Shown: positions 18,790 through 30,070, numbered from the stretch's first letter. The stretch is DNA of 64,000 nucleotides from Aminobacter niigataensis (GCF_014200015.1 NZ_JACHOT010000007.1:186001-250000); one strand, 5' to 3'. Program-made: numbers and translations. Notes: generated by a model from the letters alone, not told the origin.

Positions 18790-18793
<4 letters not shown>
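18401..18793 (+). CDS. VapC-type PIN-domain ribonuclease toxin
   Basis: 130 residues. The PIN acidic residues are all visible: Asp4 (MIVDAS), Glu41 (NYLEAAV), Asp100 (NLGDCFAYALA) and Asp119 (FKGDDF). VapC enzymes cleave tRNA or rRNA when the antitoxin is degraded. The gene is coupled to the antitoxin by ATGA and its own TGA overlaps the TTG start of yejF as TTGA, so the toxin gene is physically joined to a transport gene. Confidence 0.92.
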
Positions 18794-20418
<1,625 letters not shown>

Positions 20419-20433
20419 CATCAAGGGCATAGC

Positions 20434-21378
20434 ATGGCAGGCAAGGGCAAGGTTCTTCTTTCGATCACCGGTTTCAGCCCGCAGCGCTGGTATGAATTGC
20501 TGTCGGCGGAGCGCGAGGTGGTGCTCGAACCGGATGGCCCCGCCGATCCCTCGATCGAATACGCCGTGGTTTGGAAGCAGAAGCCCGGCCTGCTCGCCAA
20601 GTTGCCGAACCTGAAGGTCATCTTCTCCATCGGCGCCGGCGTCGATCATCTGTTTGCCGATCCCAACCTGCCTGCAGCCCCGATCATCCGCGTCGTGGAT
20701 GAAAACCTGACCCAGCACATGGTCGAATACGTGTTGTGGCGGGTGTTCGACCATCATCGCCAGGGCCAGCTCTACCGGATACAGCAGACGAAGAAGGCCT
20801 GGCACGAGCCGCAGCAGCGGCCTGCCTCCGACATCTCGGTCGGCATCATGGGCCTGGGCAATCTCGGCCGCGCGGCGGCCGAAGCGCTCAAGGGTGTCGG
20901 CTTCCACGTCAATGGCTGGAGCCGCCGCCCACAGGAAGCAGCAGGCGTGACCACCTATTGCGGCGATGCCGGCCTCGTGCCGTTCCTCAACGCGACCGAC
21001 ATCCTTGTGGTGCTGCTGCCACTGACGGAGGCGACCAAGGGCATCATCAGCTACGGCCTGCTCAAGGAACTGCGCCGGCGCAACGGCCTCGGGGGTGCTG
21101 TGCTGATCAATGCCGGGCGTGGCAAGTTGCAGCGCGATGCCGACATCCTGCGCGCGCTCGACGACGGCACGTTGAAGGAAGCCAGCCTCGACGTCTTCGA
21201 GGTCGAGCCGCTGCCGAAGACCAGCCCGATGTGGAACCACCCGAAGGTGTTCGTGACGCCGCATGCGGCCGCGACGTCCGACCCCACCCATCTGGTGCCG
21301 CCGATGCTCGAGCAGATGGACGCCTTCGAGCGGGGCGAACCGCTTGAGAATGTCGTCGACCGCGCGGCAGGGTATTAG
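20434..21378 (+). CDS. Glyoxylate/hydroxypyruvate reductase A (D-2-hydroxyacid dehydrogenase family)
   Basis: 314 residues. The NAD(P) loop is GIMGLGNLGRAAAEAL (about 134-150), the conserved Arg is in INAGRGKLQRDADIL and the catalytic His in VTPHAAATSDPTH, as in GhrA. The short form reduces glyoxylate and hydroxypyruvate. It lies 15 bases after yejF on the same strand, so it may share the yej transcript, though a functional link is not evident. Confidence 0.9.
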   Translation: MAGKGKVLLSITGFSPQRWYELLSAEREVVLEPDGPADPSIEYAVVWKQKPGLLAKLPNLKVIFSIGAGVDHLFADPNLPAAPIIRVVDENLTQHMVEYVLWRVFDHHRQGQLYRIQQTKKAWHEPQQRPASDISVGIMGLGNLGRAAAEALKGVGFHVNGWSRRPQEAAGVTTYCGDAGLVPFLNATDILVVLLPLTEATKGIISYGLLKELRRRNGLGGAVLINAGRGKLQRDADILRALDDGTLKEASLDVFEVEPLPKTSPMWNHPKVFVTPHAAATSDPTHLVPPMLEQMDAFERGEPLENVVDRAAGY

Positions 21379-21390
21379 AGCCGGAAGCCC

Positions 21391-22251
21391 TTACGGCCGG
21401 CGGAAGCTCGTAGGCCCGCCATAGAGGTAGCCTATACGGTCGATGGCGTCGCGCAGACCTTCGCGCGCAACCGTCATGGTGTGACCATTGGCGTGGATCA
21501 TGTTCACCGCATCGGTCATGATCGCGACGTGGCCTTTCCAGAAGACGAGGTCGCCGCGCTGGAGCTTGGAGAAATCCGTGCCCGCGTCGACCGGGTTGCC
21601 AAGCGAGGCTTCCTGCATGTCCGAATCGCGCAGGACGTCACGCCCTGTCATGCGCATCGAAAGCTGGACCAGCCCCGAGCAGTCGATGCCGAAGGCTGAG
21701 AAGCCGCCCCAGAGATAGGGCGTGTCGATCAGCCGTTCCGCCACCGAAACGAAGTCGTCGGCCTTTGTGCCCAAAGGCGCCAAATGCTGGGAAACCAGTG
21801 CCTCGCCCGAGGCAAGCAGGGCATATTGGGTGCCGCGCGTTTCGGCATGGCCGGCAATCGCAACCTGCGATCCCAGCGACAATGCCGGGCCGCGCGGAAA
21901 CTTCATGTCAGGACCGGGATAGACGAAGGTGCGTGTCGCCATGACGACGTGGGTCGGCGCCGGGCCGCGCGGCGCAAGGTCGCCAGACGAGACATAGCCG
22001 ACATAGCCGTCACGCTCGGCCTGGAGCCAGGCGAACCCCTCAGCCTCCTCGAAGATCGTGACGTCGTCGCCATAAAGCAGTTGCGTGTTGAGGCCCGAAT
22101 CCGGCCTGGGCGCCTTGCGAACGTCCGCAACGGGGGCGGAAATGCGCGCCGGGCGGCCGGCGACAAATCGCTCGGCCGCCACTTCGCCCTTGAGGCGGGC
22201 GTCGGCAAGGTCGGGACGGAAAGCGTGAAGGCGGCTGTCGCGGGCGGTCAA
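21391..22251 (-). CDS. NlpC/P60 family peptidoglycan endopeptidase with SH3-type domains
   Basis: 286 residues without a signal peptide. Residues ~38-160 carry bacterial SH3-like repeats (SAPVADVRKAPRP; TRTFVYPGPDM). The C-terminal C40 peptidase has Cys191 (FGIDCSGLVQ), His241 (KGHVAIMTD) and His253 (MIHANGHTM). Related enzymes cleave gamma-D-Glu-diamino acid bonds in muropeptides. The start overlaps the upstream marR stop by 4 bases. The lack of an export signal and the aminopeptidase partner suggest cytoplasmic muropeptide recycling. Confidence 0.9.
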   Translation of the reverse strand: MTARDSRLHAFRPDLADARLKGEVAAERFVAGRPARISAPVADVRKAPRPDSGLNTQLLYGDDVTIFEEAEGFAWLQAERDGYVGYVSSGDLAPRGPAPTHVVMATRTFVYPGPDMKFPRGPALSLGSQVAIAGHAETRGTQYALLASGEALVSQHLAPLGTKADDFVSVAERLIDTPYLWGGFSAFGIDCSGLVQLSMRMTGRDVLRDSDMQEASLGNPVDAGTDFSKLQRGDLVFWKGHVAIMTDAVNMIHANGHTMTVAREGLRDAIDRIGYLYGGPTSFRRP

Positions 22252-22613
22252 ATCGGAAGCTCCATGGCTTTGGCGATGATAGCATCGCCCAATCTCTCGA
22301 CATAGAGCGCGCCTTCGACGGTGCGCCTGATCAACACGTTGCGCTTGTCGCTCGGGTCGCGGTGCCGCGATACCAGCTTGAGCGCACCCATGGTGTCGAG
22401 CGCGCGGGTGATGACCGGCTTGCTGACGCCGAGCCGAGCCGCCAGCCCCCGCACCGTATGCGGCGGCGGGTCGAGATAGATGGTGAGCAGGATCGCCATC
22501 TGGCGCAGCGTCAGGTCGGGCGCGTCGTCACGCACCTCGGAAAGGGCAAACTGCTGCAACAGTTTCAACGACTGGCTCGGACGCAATGCGATCGGCATGC
22601 CGCCAGCATCCAC
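22248..22613 (-). CDS. MarR-family transcriptional regulator (winged helix)
   Basis: 121 residues with a MarR-like winged helix: LTLRQMAILLTIYLDPPPHT, recognition region ARLGVSKPVITRALDTM, and wing LVSRHRDPSDKRNVLIRRT. It sits between an M17 aminopeptidase and an NlpC/P60 gene on the same strand, with ATGA overlap into the latter. The start is ATG at 22613 or ATG at 22598 (MPIALRPSQS); neither has a strong ribosome site. Confidence 0.85.
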   Translation of the reverse strand: MDAGGMPIALRPSQSLKLLQQFALSEVRDDAPDLTLRQMAILLTIYLDPPPHTVRGLAARLGVSKPVITRALDTMGALKLVSRHRDPSDKRNVLIRRTVEGALYVERLGDAIIAKAMELPI

Positions 22614-22726
22614 TGTATTTGTTTCGGTTCCGTTTCATTCAAATGGGATTTTGCGGCGATGGCAAGGCGCAGTCGGACAGATGCGGAGTAAACACCTCTC
22701 CGCCTCGCTGCGCTCGGCACCTCTCC

Positions 22727-22743
22727 CCCGCAAAGCGGGGGCG
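22727..22743. repeat. CCCCCGC-AAA-GCGGGGG hairpin within a short intergenic repeat
   Basis: A perfect 7-base stem with loop AAA lies in the 146-base gap between the aminopeptidase stop and the marR start. The flanking CACCTCTCCGCCTCGCTGCG is a pattern met repeatedly in rhizobial intergenic palindromes. It may attenuate read-through from the aminopeptidase into marR. Confidence 0.6.
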
Positions 22744-22759
22744 AGGAACCACGCCAGCC

Positions 22760-24124
22760 TCAGCCAAATCGTGCCGAAATCACTTTTTCTAGTGCCCGGA
22801 TCGCCTGCGCTTCGCCGCCGCTCGGGCCGTACGGGCGGTCCGTCGGGTTCCAGGCGAAGATGTCGAAATGCGCCCAGCCGGGCGTCTTTTCGACAAAGCG
22901 CTTGAGGAACAGGGCAGCAGTGATCGAGCCGGCGAAACCGTCCGAGGTGACGTTGTTCATGTCGGCGATCTTCGAAGACAGTTTTGCGTCGTAGGGCTTC
23001 CAAAGCGGCATGCGCCAGATCGGGTCCTCGACCGCGCCGGATGCGGCCGCGAGTTCGGCAGCAAGGGCATCGTCGTCGGTGTAGAAGGGTGGCAGGTCCG
23101 GCCCGAGCGCCACGCGCGCAGCCCCCGTCAGCGTCGCCATATCGACAAGCATCTCCGGCTGTTCCTCATCGGCAAGGGCCAGCGCGTCGGCGAGCACCAG
23201 CCGGCCCTCGGCATCGGTGTTGCCGATCTCGACCGTGATGCCCTTGCGGCTCTGCAGCACGTCGCCCGGGCGGAAGGCGTTGGCCGAGATCGAATTCTCC
23301 ACCGCGGGGATGAGCACGCGCAGCCTGACGTTCAGCCTTGCCGCCATGATCATCGAGGCAAGGCCAAGCACGTTGGCGGCACCGCCCATGTCCTTCTTCA
23401 TCAAAAGCATGCCCGAGGCAGGCTTGATGTCGAGACCGCCGGTGTCGAAGCAGACGCCCTTGCCGACAAGCGTGACCTTCGGGGCGTCGCTTGCGCCCCA
23501 GGTCAGGTCGATCAGTCGCGGCGCATCATGCGAGGCGCGGCCGACGGCGTGGATCATCGGGAAATTGTGTTCAAGCAGGCCGTCGCCGATCGTCACGCGG
23601 ACCTCGGCGCCATGTGCGCCGGCAAGAGTCCGTGCCGCGGCTTCGAGCGCCGAGGGGCCCATGTCATTGGTCGGCGTATTGACGAGGTCGCGGACGAGGA
23701 AAACCGCTTCGACCAGGCGCTTGAGGCGATCGGCATCGACCCCCGCTGGGACCGCCAGCCCAAGTTCCCTGCCCGGCTTCTTGCCATATCGGGTGAAGCT
23801 GTAGCCGCCGAGCGCGACTGCAAGCGCGGCCAGCTCGGGATGCGCCGGCGCGGTGGCGAAATGCCAGTCGCCTTCCGGCAGGTTGCGGGCAAGAACGCCG
23901 AAGCCAAGCCCGTTTTCCTGCTGACCCGTGCCGAACAGCGCCCCGGCCAGCCTGCCGTCCACGCCGGGCACGGCTAGCACCCTGCCCGCCTCGCCGGCAA
24001 AGCCGTTGGCATTGGCCCAGGCGGCAATTTCGGGTGCAAGACCGGCATTGCCCAGGCCATCCTTGGCAACAAGATGGATCGGCAGCGCATCGCTGGGCTT
24101 GGCGTCGAGCAGTTCGACCGGCAT
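22760..24124 (-). CDS. M17 leucyl aminopeptidase family protein
   Basis: 454 residues. The M17 hallmark NTDAEGRLVLADAL is intact, and metal ligands appear in VGKGVCFDTGGLDIKP, MKKDMGGAA and IGNTDAEGR. It is shorter at the N terminus than PepA and resembles the PepB-like branch widespread in alphaproteobacteria. It heads a three-gene set with a MarR regulator and an NlpC/P60 hydrolase, suggesting a role in peptide or muropeptide breakdown. Confidence 0.94.
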   Translation of the reverse strand: MPVELLDAKPSDALPIHLVAKDGLGNAGLAPEIAAWANANGFAGEAGRVLAVPGVDGRLAGALFGTGQQENGLGFGVLARNLPEGDWHFATAPAHPELAALAVALGGYSFTRYGKKPGRELGLAVPAGVDADRLKRLVEAVFLVRDLVNTPTNDMGPSALEAAARTLAGAHGAEVRVTIGDGLLEHNFPMIHAVGRASHDAPRLIDLTWGASDAPKVTLVGKGVCFDTGGLDIKPASGMLLMKKDMGGAANVLGLASMIMAARLNVRLRVLIPAVENSISANAFRPGDVLQSRKGITVEIGNTDAEGRLVLADALALADEEQPEMLVDMATLTGAARVALGPDLPPFYTDDDALAAELAAASGAVEDPIWRMPLWKPYDAKLSSKIADMNNVTSDGFAGSITAALFLKRFVEKTPGWAHFDIFAWNPTDRPYGPSGGEAQAIRALEKVISARFG

Positions 24125-24169
24125 TGCGGCTTCCTTCAGTGTCGGACGGCTCGGTACATCAGGGCACTC

Positions 24170-24184
24170 TTAACCATCCGTTAG
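24170..24184. promoter_or_regulatory. CtrA-like box upstream of tadD
   Basis: TTAA-N7-TTAG (TTAACCATCCGTTAG) lies in the divergent gap between the aminopeptidase gene and tadD. It differs by one base from the TTAA-N7-TTAA CtrA consensus. Binding is inferred. Confidence 0.5.
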
Positions 24185-24259
24185 GGTTAACAGATTATTT
24201 CTCCAAAGCGGGGAAATGGCCGGCGAACGGCCACGCGGACGAATGGAGACCTGCCTCCG

Positions 24260-25069
24260 ATGTTGACCAATCGCTCGATGAACGCAACGGGAAAACGCCT
24301 TGCAAGAGCGGCTTTCGTGGCACTGCTGATGGCAGGCGTCGCCGGTTGCGGCACCAGCAAGATGACCACCGGTTCGATCGGCCGTGGCAAATCGGTCGAC
24401 ACCATGTCGACCGGCGCGATCGCAGGTTCCGCCGACCAGATCGGACGCACCTATGCCAGCGACCCGAACAACAAGCCGGTGGCTATGCAGTACGCCTCGG
24501 TGCTGCAGATGAAGGGCCAGACCGATCAATCGCTCGCTGTCATGCGCAAGCTCGCGATCGGCTACCCTAAGGACCGGGACGTGCTCGCCGCATACGGCAA
24601 GGCGCTGGCCGCGTCGGGCGAGTTGCAGCCGGCGCTCGACGCCGTGCGCCGCGCCCAGACCCCGGAATATCCCGACTGGAAGTTGGTCTCGGCAGAGGCA
24701 GCGATCCTCGACCAGCTCGGCCAGACACAGGACGCGCGCAGCCTTTACCGCAAGGCGCTCGACCTCAAGCCGAACGAGCCGACCGTGCTCTCCAATCTCG
24801 GCATGTCCTATGTGCTCGAAGGCGACCTGAAGTCGGCCGAGACCTATCTGCGCTCGGCCGCCTCGCAGCAGGGCGCGGACAGCCGCGTGCGCCAAAATCT
24901 TGCGCTCGCCATCGGCCTCCAGGGACGGTTCGGCGAAGCCGAGCAGATCGCCAAACAGGAGCTTTCGCCCGAACAAGCGCAGGCCAATGTCACCTATCTC
25001 CGAAACATGCTTGCCCAGCAGAACGCCTGGAACCAGATCAAGGCCGAGGACAAGCCCACCACCAACTGA
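24260..25069 (+). CDS. tadD: Tad pilus assembly lipoprotein TadD (tetratricopeptide repeats)
   Basis: 269 residues. The leader ends in the lipobox VAGC (about Cys31). Several TPR units follow from about residue 70 (QYASVLQMKGQTDQSLAVMR; LSNLGMSYVLEGDLKSAETY). TadD-type lipoproteins are pilotins for the RcpA/CpaC secretin and Tad machine assembly. It is convergent with tadC, sharing one bidirectional terminator, and marks the edge of the tad locus. Confidence 0.9.
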   Translation: MLTNRSMNATGKRLARAAFVALLMAGVAGCGTSKMTTGSIGRGKSVDTMSTGAIAGSADQIGRTYASDPNNKPVAMQYASVLQMKGQTDQSLAVMRKLAIGYPKDRDVLAAYGKALAASGELQPALDAVRRAQTPEYPDWKLVSAEAAILDQLGQTQDARSLYRKALDLKPNEPTVLSNLGMSYVLEGDLKSAETYLRSAASQQGADSRVRQNLALAIGLQGRFGEAEQIAKQELSPEQAQANVTYLRNMLAQQNAWNQIKAEDKPTTN

Positions 25070-25087
25070 CCGCTTGCCGCCGGATAC

Positions 25088-25121
25088 GAAAAAGGCCGCG
25101 TTGTCTGACGCGGCCTTTTTC
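25088..25121. terminator. Bidirectional terminator between tadD and tadC
   Basis: GAAAAAGGCCGCG and CGCGGCCTTTTTC form a perfect 13-base stem around the loop TTGTCTGA. The A and T tracts let it work for both convergent genes. Confidence 0.92.
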
Positions 25122-25144
25122 GTTCATGACTGGCGATGCGGAAC

Positions 25145-26161
25145 CTATTCGCTGCTCGACTGCGGCTTGTCGCCAAACAGGCCGCGTTCGCTGATCTGGA
25201 TGCCGGCAGGGCCGAGGATGATGGCAAACAGCACCGGCAGGAAAAACAGGATCATCGGCACTGTCAGCTTGGGCGGCAGTGCGGCAGCCTTCTTCTCGGC
25301 AGCGTTCATGCGCATGTCACGGCTTTCGGCTGCCAGCACGCGCAGGGCATGCGCGACCGGGGTGCCGTAGCGCTCTGCCTGGATCAAGGCCTGGGTCACC
25401 GACTTGACGGAGTCGAGGCCGGTGCGGGCGGCGAGGTTCTCATAGGCTTGGCGGCGCTCAGTCAGGTAGGAAAGCTCGGCGTTGGTCAGCACGAACTCTT
25501 CGGCGAGGTCGACGGATTGCGAGCCGATCTCATCGGCGACCTTGCGAAGCGCCGCTTCCACCGACATGCCCGATTCGACGCAGATCAGCATCAGGTCGAG
25601 TGCATCCGGCCATGCCTGCTGGATCGACTGCTTGCGCTTGGTGGCGCGGTTGGAGACGTAGAGCACCGGCAGGTAGAAACCGGCATAGGCAGCCACGATA
25701 CAGATGAAAATCTTGACGAAGATCGGCTTTTCCGCGGCTCCGCCCATTGCGAACACGTAGACAGCCGCCAGCACGAAGCCGACGAAGGGCAACACCAGGC
25801 GAAAGAACAGGAAGCGCGTTAGAGGATTCTGGCCGCGGAAGCCGGCAACCTTCAGCTTGTTGAGCGTCCCTTCGTCAACGAGCGCACGGCGCAGGTCGAG
25901 GCGCTCGACGATGTTGCGCATGCCGACATGCTGCTGCTCGCGCAGCGCGCCACGGCGGCGATCACTTTCGGCGGCGAGGCGGACGCGCTGCTTGGCGCGC
26001 AACTCATCGCGTTCCAGAGCAACGGCTTTCATGCGCGCCTTGAGCGGATTGCCGATCAGCGACGGCATCGCGGTGAAGACCGTGGCAAAGACAGCGATTC
26101 CGACCAGCAGTGCGATGAGGAAGGACGGATCCGTGAGCGACTTGACGACTTGATCGGTCAT
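25145..26161 (-). CDS. tadC: Tad/Flp pilus inner-membrane platform protein TadC
   Basis: 338-residue type II secretion F-family protein. An N-terminal helix (FLIALLVGIAVFATVF) and further helices flank the cytoplasmic T2SSF domain (AWPDALDLMLICVESGMSVE; ESRDMRMNAAEKKAAALPPK). It pairs with TadB as the platform on which the CpaF ATPase acts. It is the last gene of the minus-strand cpa/tad series and lies 7 bases after tadB. Confidence 0.95.
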   Translation of the reverse strand: MTDQVVKSLTDPSFLIALLVGIAVFATVFTAMPSLIGNPLKARMKAVALERDELRAKQRVRLAAESDRRRGALREQQHVGMRNIVERLDLRRALVDEGTLNKLKVAGFRGQNPLTRFLFFRLVLPFVGFVLAAVYVFAMGGAAEKPIFVKIFICIVAAYAGFYLPVLYVSNRATKRKQSIQQAWPDALDLMLICVESGMSVEAALRKVADEIGSQSVDLAEEFVLTNAELSYLTERRQAYENLAARTGLDSVKSVTQALIQAERYGTPVAHALRVLAAESRDMRMNAAEKKAAALPPKLTVPMILFFLPVLFAIILGPAGIQISERGLFGDKPQSSSE

Positions 26162-26168
26162 TTGTGCA

Positions 26169-27182
26169 CTAGACCTCGAAATTCATCATCTTGCGCATCA
26201 CGAAGATGCCGATCGACATCCAGATGCCCGAGATGCCCAGGATCAGGTTGCCGGTATTCGTGGTGAAAAGCGGCATGATGTAGTTCGGGCTCGATAGGTA
26301 GACGAGGGTGGCGACGATGATCGGCAGGGCGCCGATGATTACGGCCGAGGCCTTTGCTTCCATCGACAGCGCCTGAACCTTGGCTTTCATCTTCTTGCGG
26401 TCACGCAGCACGCGCGACAGGTTGCCCAATGCTTCCGAGAGGTTGCCGCCCGCTTGGCTCTGAATCTGGATGACGATACCGAAGAAACCGGCCTCGGGGC
26501 ACGGCATGGTCTCGGTCATGCGCAAGGCCGCATCGGGGATGGCGATGCCGACCTGCTGAGACTCGACTATGCGGCGGAACTCGCCGCGCACCGGCTCCGG
26601 CGATTCCGACGCGATGAGGCGAATGCCGTCGTTGAGCGGCAGACCCGACTTCACCGCACGCACGATGATGTCGAGCGCATTGGGAAACTCTTCCAGGAAT
26701 TGCTTGACGCGACGGTTGCGCCGGAAGGCGACAAACCAGCGCGGCAGGCCGATCGTGCCTGCAAGCAGCGCACCGGGCAGCAGGATCAGCGGGGCACCGG
26801 CGATGTAGACGAAAAGAGTCGCAACGATGCCGCAAACCACCGAATAGACATAGAAGCGCTCGATCGTCACCTGCATGCCGGCCTGCCGGATCTGGACCTT
26901 CAGCGGCGGCTTCTTGATGTTGCGGTCCTTGGCCCTCTGCTTGTCGTCCAGTTCCTTGAGCGTGTCCTGAACCGACTTCCTGCGCTTGGCGACTTCGGCA
27001 GTCCGATCGCGCGAAGCCTTGACCAGCGAGCGATCCGTTTCGGTCTGCCTTACAGTCGAAAGGCGGCGCTCGGTGTTGCTCTCGGTTTCCATGCGCTTGA
27101 ACAGGAAAGCGTAAGCCACCAGGCCGGCGCTGAGACCGGCAAGCGCGACAAATACCAGCATTGAAGCATCAAGCCCGAACAT
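26169..27182 (-). CDS. tadB: Tad/Flp pilus inner-membrane platform protein TadB
   Basis: 337-residue T2SSF-domain protein. An N-terminal helix is followed by a basic, charged cytoplasmic segment (KRRKSVQDTLKELDDKQRAK) and the F domain (FLEEFPNALDIIVRAVKSGL; IQSQAGGNLSEALGNLSRVL). Two C-terminal helices close it. It lies between cpaF and tadC in the usual order. Confidence 0.95.
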   Translation of the reverse strand: MFGLDASMLVFVALAGLSAGLVAYAFLFKRMETESNTERRLSTVRQTETDRSLVKASRDRTAEVAKRRKSVQDTLKELDDKQRAKDRNIKKPPLKVQIRQAGMQVTIERFYVYSVVCGIVATLFVYIAGAPLILLPGALLAGTIGLPRWFVAFRRNRRVKQFLEEFPNALDIIVRAVKSGLPLNDGIRLIASESPEPVRGEFRRIVESQQVGIAIPDAALRMTETMPCPEAGFFGIVIQIQSQAGGNLSEALGNLSRVLRDRKKMKAKVQALSMEAKASAVIIGALPIIVATLVYLSSPNYIMPLFTTNTGNLILGISGIWMSIGIFVMRKMMNFEV

Positions 27183-27225
27183 GGCGCGCTAAATCCTCCC
27201 TGCTCGCATCGTTGTTAGTGCCATC

Positions 27226-28731
27226 TCAGTCAGCGCTCTTTTCCATGCTCTCGAGAGCATTGGCCAACCGGGAATCCTCGCCGAAGTAGCGTGCCCGGTC
27301 CCAGAAATGCGGCCGGCCGATCCCCGTGGAAACGTGCTGGCCGAGAAGCCTGCCGTTCTGGTCCTCGCCCTTGATGTTGTAGAGCACCAGGTCCTGGGTG
27401 ATGATGACGTCGCCTTCCATGCCGATCACCTCGGTGATGTGGGTGATGCGGCGCGAGCCATCGCGCAGGCGGGCGGCCTGGATGATGACGTCGACGGAAC
27501 CGACGATGATCTCGCGAACCGTCTTCTGTGGCAGCGAATAGCCGCCCATGGCGATCATGGACTCGATACGATTGAGGCACTCGCGCGGGCTGTTGGAGTG
27601 GATGGTGCCCATCGATCCGTCGTGGCCGGTGTTCATCGCCTGCAACAGGTCGAACACTTCCGGTCCGCGCACTTCGCCGACGATGATCCGCTCCGGACGC
27701 ATGCGCAGGCAGTTCTTGACCAGGTCGCGCATGGTCACCTCGCCCTCGCCTTCCAGGTTGGCGGGACGGGTTTCGAGACGGACCACATGCGGCTGCTGCA
27801 GCTGCAGTTCTGCCGAGTCCTCGCAGGTGATGATGCGCTCGTCGCGGTCGATATAGTTGGTCAGGCAGTTGAGCAGGGTCGTCTTGCCCGAACCGGTACC
27901 GCCTGAAATGACGATGTTGCAACGGACCCGGCCGATGATCTTCAGCACGTCGGCGCCATGCTGGGAAATCGCGCCGAACTTGACGAGCTGGTCGAGCGTC
28001 AGCTTGTCCTTCTTGAATTTTCGAATGGTGAGCGCGGTGCCGTCGATCGACAGCGGCGGCGCGATGACGTTGACGCGGGACCCGTCTGGCAAGCGCGCAT
28101 CGCAGATCGGCGAGGATTCATCGACACGGCGGCCGACCTGGCTGACGATGCGCTGGCAGATGTTGAGCAGTTGCTGGTTGTCGCGGAAGCGAATGCCCGT
28201 CTGTTCGACCTTGCCGTTGACTTCGATGTAGACGTTCCTGGCGCCATTCACCATGATGTCGGCGATGTCGTCGCGGGCCAGCAAAGGCTCCAGCGGACCA
28301 TAGCCGAGAACGTCGTTGCAGATATCCTCGAGCAGCTCTTCCTGCTCGGCGATCGACATTGCGAAGTTCTTGATCGCGATGATATCGTTGACGATATCGC
28401 GGATTTCCTCACGCGCACTGTCAGGATCGAGCTTGGCCAATTGCGACAGGTCGATGGTGTCGATCAGCGCCGAAAAGACCTGGCTTTTCGTGTCGTAGTA
28501 GCTTTCGCTGCGTTCGCGCTGCGCCTTGCGCGGTTCCGCGGCGGCGAATGGCGGAGCCGGCTGGACCGTCCGCCGCTGCGCCGCGGCCGGCTCTACGGGC
28601 GGCGCCGGGACGGGGGGACGCGGCGCGACCAGTGTGTCGCTGGTGCTCGCGACCGGCGCCTGTATGGGTGCGTTCGGGCGGAATCCCGGCGTTGAGCGGT
28701 TGCCGTCGTCGCTGCCTCTTCTGCCAAACAT
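27226..28731 (-). CDS. cpaF: Pilus assembly/retraction ATPase CpaF (TadA)
   Basis: 501-residue secretion ATPase of the GspE/VirB11 type. Walker A is [13 protein letters not shown], the Asp box [10 protein letters not shown], Walker [15 protein letters not shown], and the His box region [16 protein letters not shown]. The first ~75 residues are Pro/Ala-rich and probably disordered. It powers Flp pilus assembly with TadB/TadC. Confidence 0.97.
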   Translation of the reverse strand: MFGRRGSDDGNRSTPGFRPNAPIQAPVASTSDTLVAPRPPVPAPPVEPAAAQRRTVQPAPPFAAAEPRKAQRERSESYYDTKSQVFSALIDTIDLSQLAKLDPDSAREEIRDIVNDIIAIKNFAMSIAEQEELLEDICNDVLGYGPLEPLLARDDIADIMVNGARNVYIEVNGKVEQTGIRFRDNQQLLNICQRIVSQVGRRVDESSPICDARLPDGSRVNVIAPPLSIDGTALTIRKFKKDKLTLDQLVKFGAISQHGADVLKIIGRVRCNIVISGGTGSGKTTLLNCLTNYIDRDERIITCEDSAELQLQQPHVVRLETRPANLEGEGEVTMRDLVKNCLRMRPERIIVGEVRGPEVFDLLQAMNTGHDGSMGTIHSNSPRECLNRIESMIAMGGYSLPQKTVREIIVGSVDVIIQAARLRDGSRRITHITEVIGMEGDVIITQDLVLYNIKGEDQNGRLLGQHVSTGIGRPHFWDRARYFGEDSRLANALESMEKSAD

Positions 28732-28760
28732 GGTCGACTATCGCCTCCGCCGCGCCGGCA

Positions 28761-30044
28761 TCACTTCTTGCGAGCCTTGAGCCGGGCCAGAATTCCGCCA
28801 AGCCCTGACTGTTTCTTGACCTTGGCTTCCGACCTCCCAGTCAGCACATGCGCAATCTCGTTGATCATATGGACCGTCGGGTTCTTCGCATCCATCTCGC
28901 CCAGCATGCGGCCATTGTTTGCGGCATTGCCAAACAGCAGCGCGTCGAAGGGGATGACGGACATCGGGGTGATGCCGAGCGGTTCGGCGAAATCGCTTGC
29001 CGCAATTTCCGGACGCTTGGGCAGACCTGCCTGATTGAGGATCAGCCTCGGCGGCGGATCGTTGGGCCGCAGCCGCTTGAGCATATCGACCAGGTTCTTG
29101 GTATTGCGCAGATTGGCGAGTTCCGGCGTGGCGGTGATGACCACTTCGTCGGCACGGGCCAGGGTGTTCTTGCTCCAACCACTCCAGATGTGGGGGACAT
29201 CGAGCACCAGCAGCGGGGTGCTGCGCTGAGCGGTGTCGATGATCTGGGCGAACGCCTCTGGATCGAAATCGTAGACGCGCTCGAGCGTCGAGGGCGCGGC
29301 AAGCAGGGACAGGTGTTCGGCACATTGGGCCAAAAGGCGGTCCAGGTAGACCTCGTCGACGCGCTCGGGCGCAAACACCGCCTCGGCAATGCCTTGGGCG
29401 GGGTCCTGATCGAAGTTGATGTTGGCGGTACCGAAAGCCAGGTCGAGGTCGGCAACGACCACTTCCGACTTGAACAGGCTGGACATGCTCCACGCAACGT
29501 TGTGGGCGATGGTCGAGGAGCCGACGCCACCCTTGGCGCCGACGAACGCGATCGAGCGGCCCATCGGCTCCGCTTCGGGATCGATAAAGATCGAGGAGAT
29601 CACGCTGACGATGTCGGCGGTCGATACGGGCGCCACGACATATTCGGAAATGCCCGAGCGGATCAACTCGCGATAGAGCGCAATGTCATTGTAGTGCCCG
29701 ATGACCACGACCTTGGAACTCGGGTCGCAATATTCCGACAGCGCGTGCAGGGCTTCGAGAAGGTTCTTCGGCTCGCGGCGCGATTCGAGAATGATCAGGT
29801 TGGGCGTCGGCGAGCCGCGATAGACTTCTACCGCAGTCTCGACGCCGCCCATATGAACCTGGAGGTGGGCCTTGGCCATGCGTCGGTCGGCGCCGGCGCG
29901 TTCGATCGGGCCCGCGACGCTGTCGGTCTCGCAGAAGGCCTGGATGGAGATGCGCGGCACGGGCCGCAGCGCCTGCATCAATGCCATGTCCTGATGCGGC
30001 TGCTCCGCGTTCTCAGGCTGGGAATCGTAGGCGAGATTGCTCAT
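28761..30044 (-). CDS. cpaE: Pilus localisation ATPase CpaE (TadZ)
   Basis: 427 residues. An N-terminal receiver-like domain (LIILESRREPKNLLEALHAL) lacks an obvious phosphorylation site; a MinD/ParA-type ATPase follows (FVGAKGGVGSSTIAHNVAWS, deviant Walker A; VVADLDLAFGTANINFDQD). CpaE positions the pilus machine at a cell pole. ATG at 30044 is preferred; a TTG ten codons upstream is an alternative. Confidence 0.94.
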   Translation of the reverse strand: MSNLAYDSQPENAEQPHQDMALMQALRPVPRISIQAFCETDSVAGPIERAGADRRMAKAHLQVHMGGVETAVEVYRGSPTPNLIILESRREPKNLLEALHALSEYCDPSSKVVVIGHYNDIALYRELIRSGISEYVVAPVSTADIVSVISSIFIDPEAEPMGRSIAFVGAKGGVGSSTIAHNVAWSMSSLFKSEVVVADLDLAFGTANINFDQDPAQGIAEAVFAPERVDEVYLDRLLAQCAEHLSLLAAPSTLERVYDFDPEAFAQIIDTAQRSTPLLVLDVPHIWSGWSKNTLARADEVVITATPELANLRNTKNLVDMLKRLRPNDPPPRLILNQAGLPKRPEIAASDFAEPLGITPMSVIPFDALLFGNAANNGRMLGEMDAKNPTVHMINEIAHVLTGRSEAKVKKQSGLGGILARLKARKK

Positions 30045-30070
30045 TGTCTCGTTCTTCCCATAGCTCGCGA

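Noticed and set aside
22640-22745. Small gene in the gap between the aminopeptidase and marR
   Set aside because: The open frames there are short and cross the CCCCCGC hairpin; no ribosome site or family resemblance.
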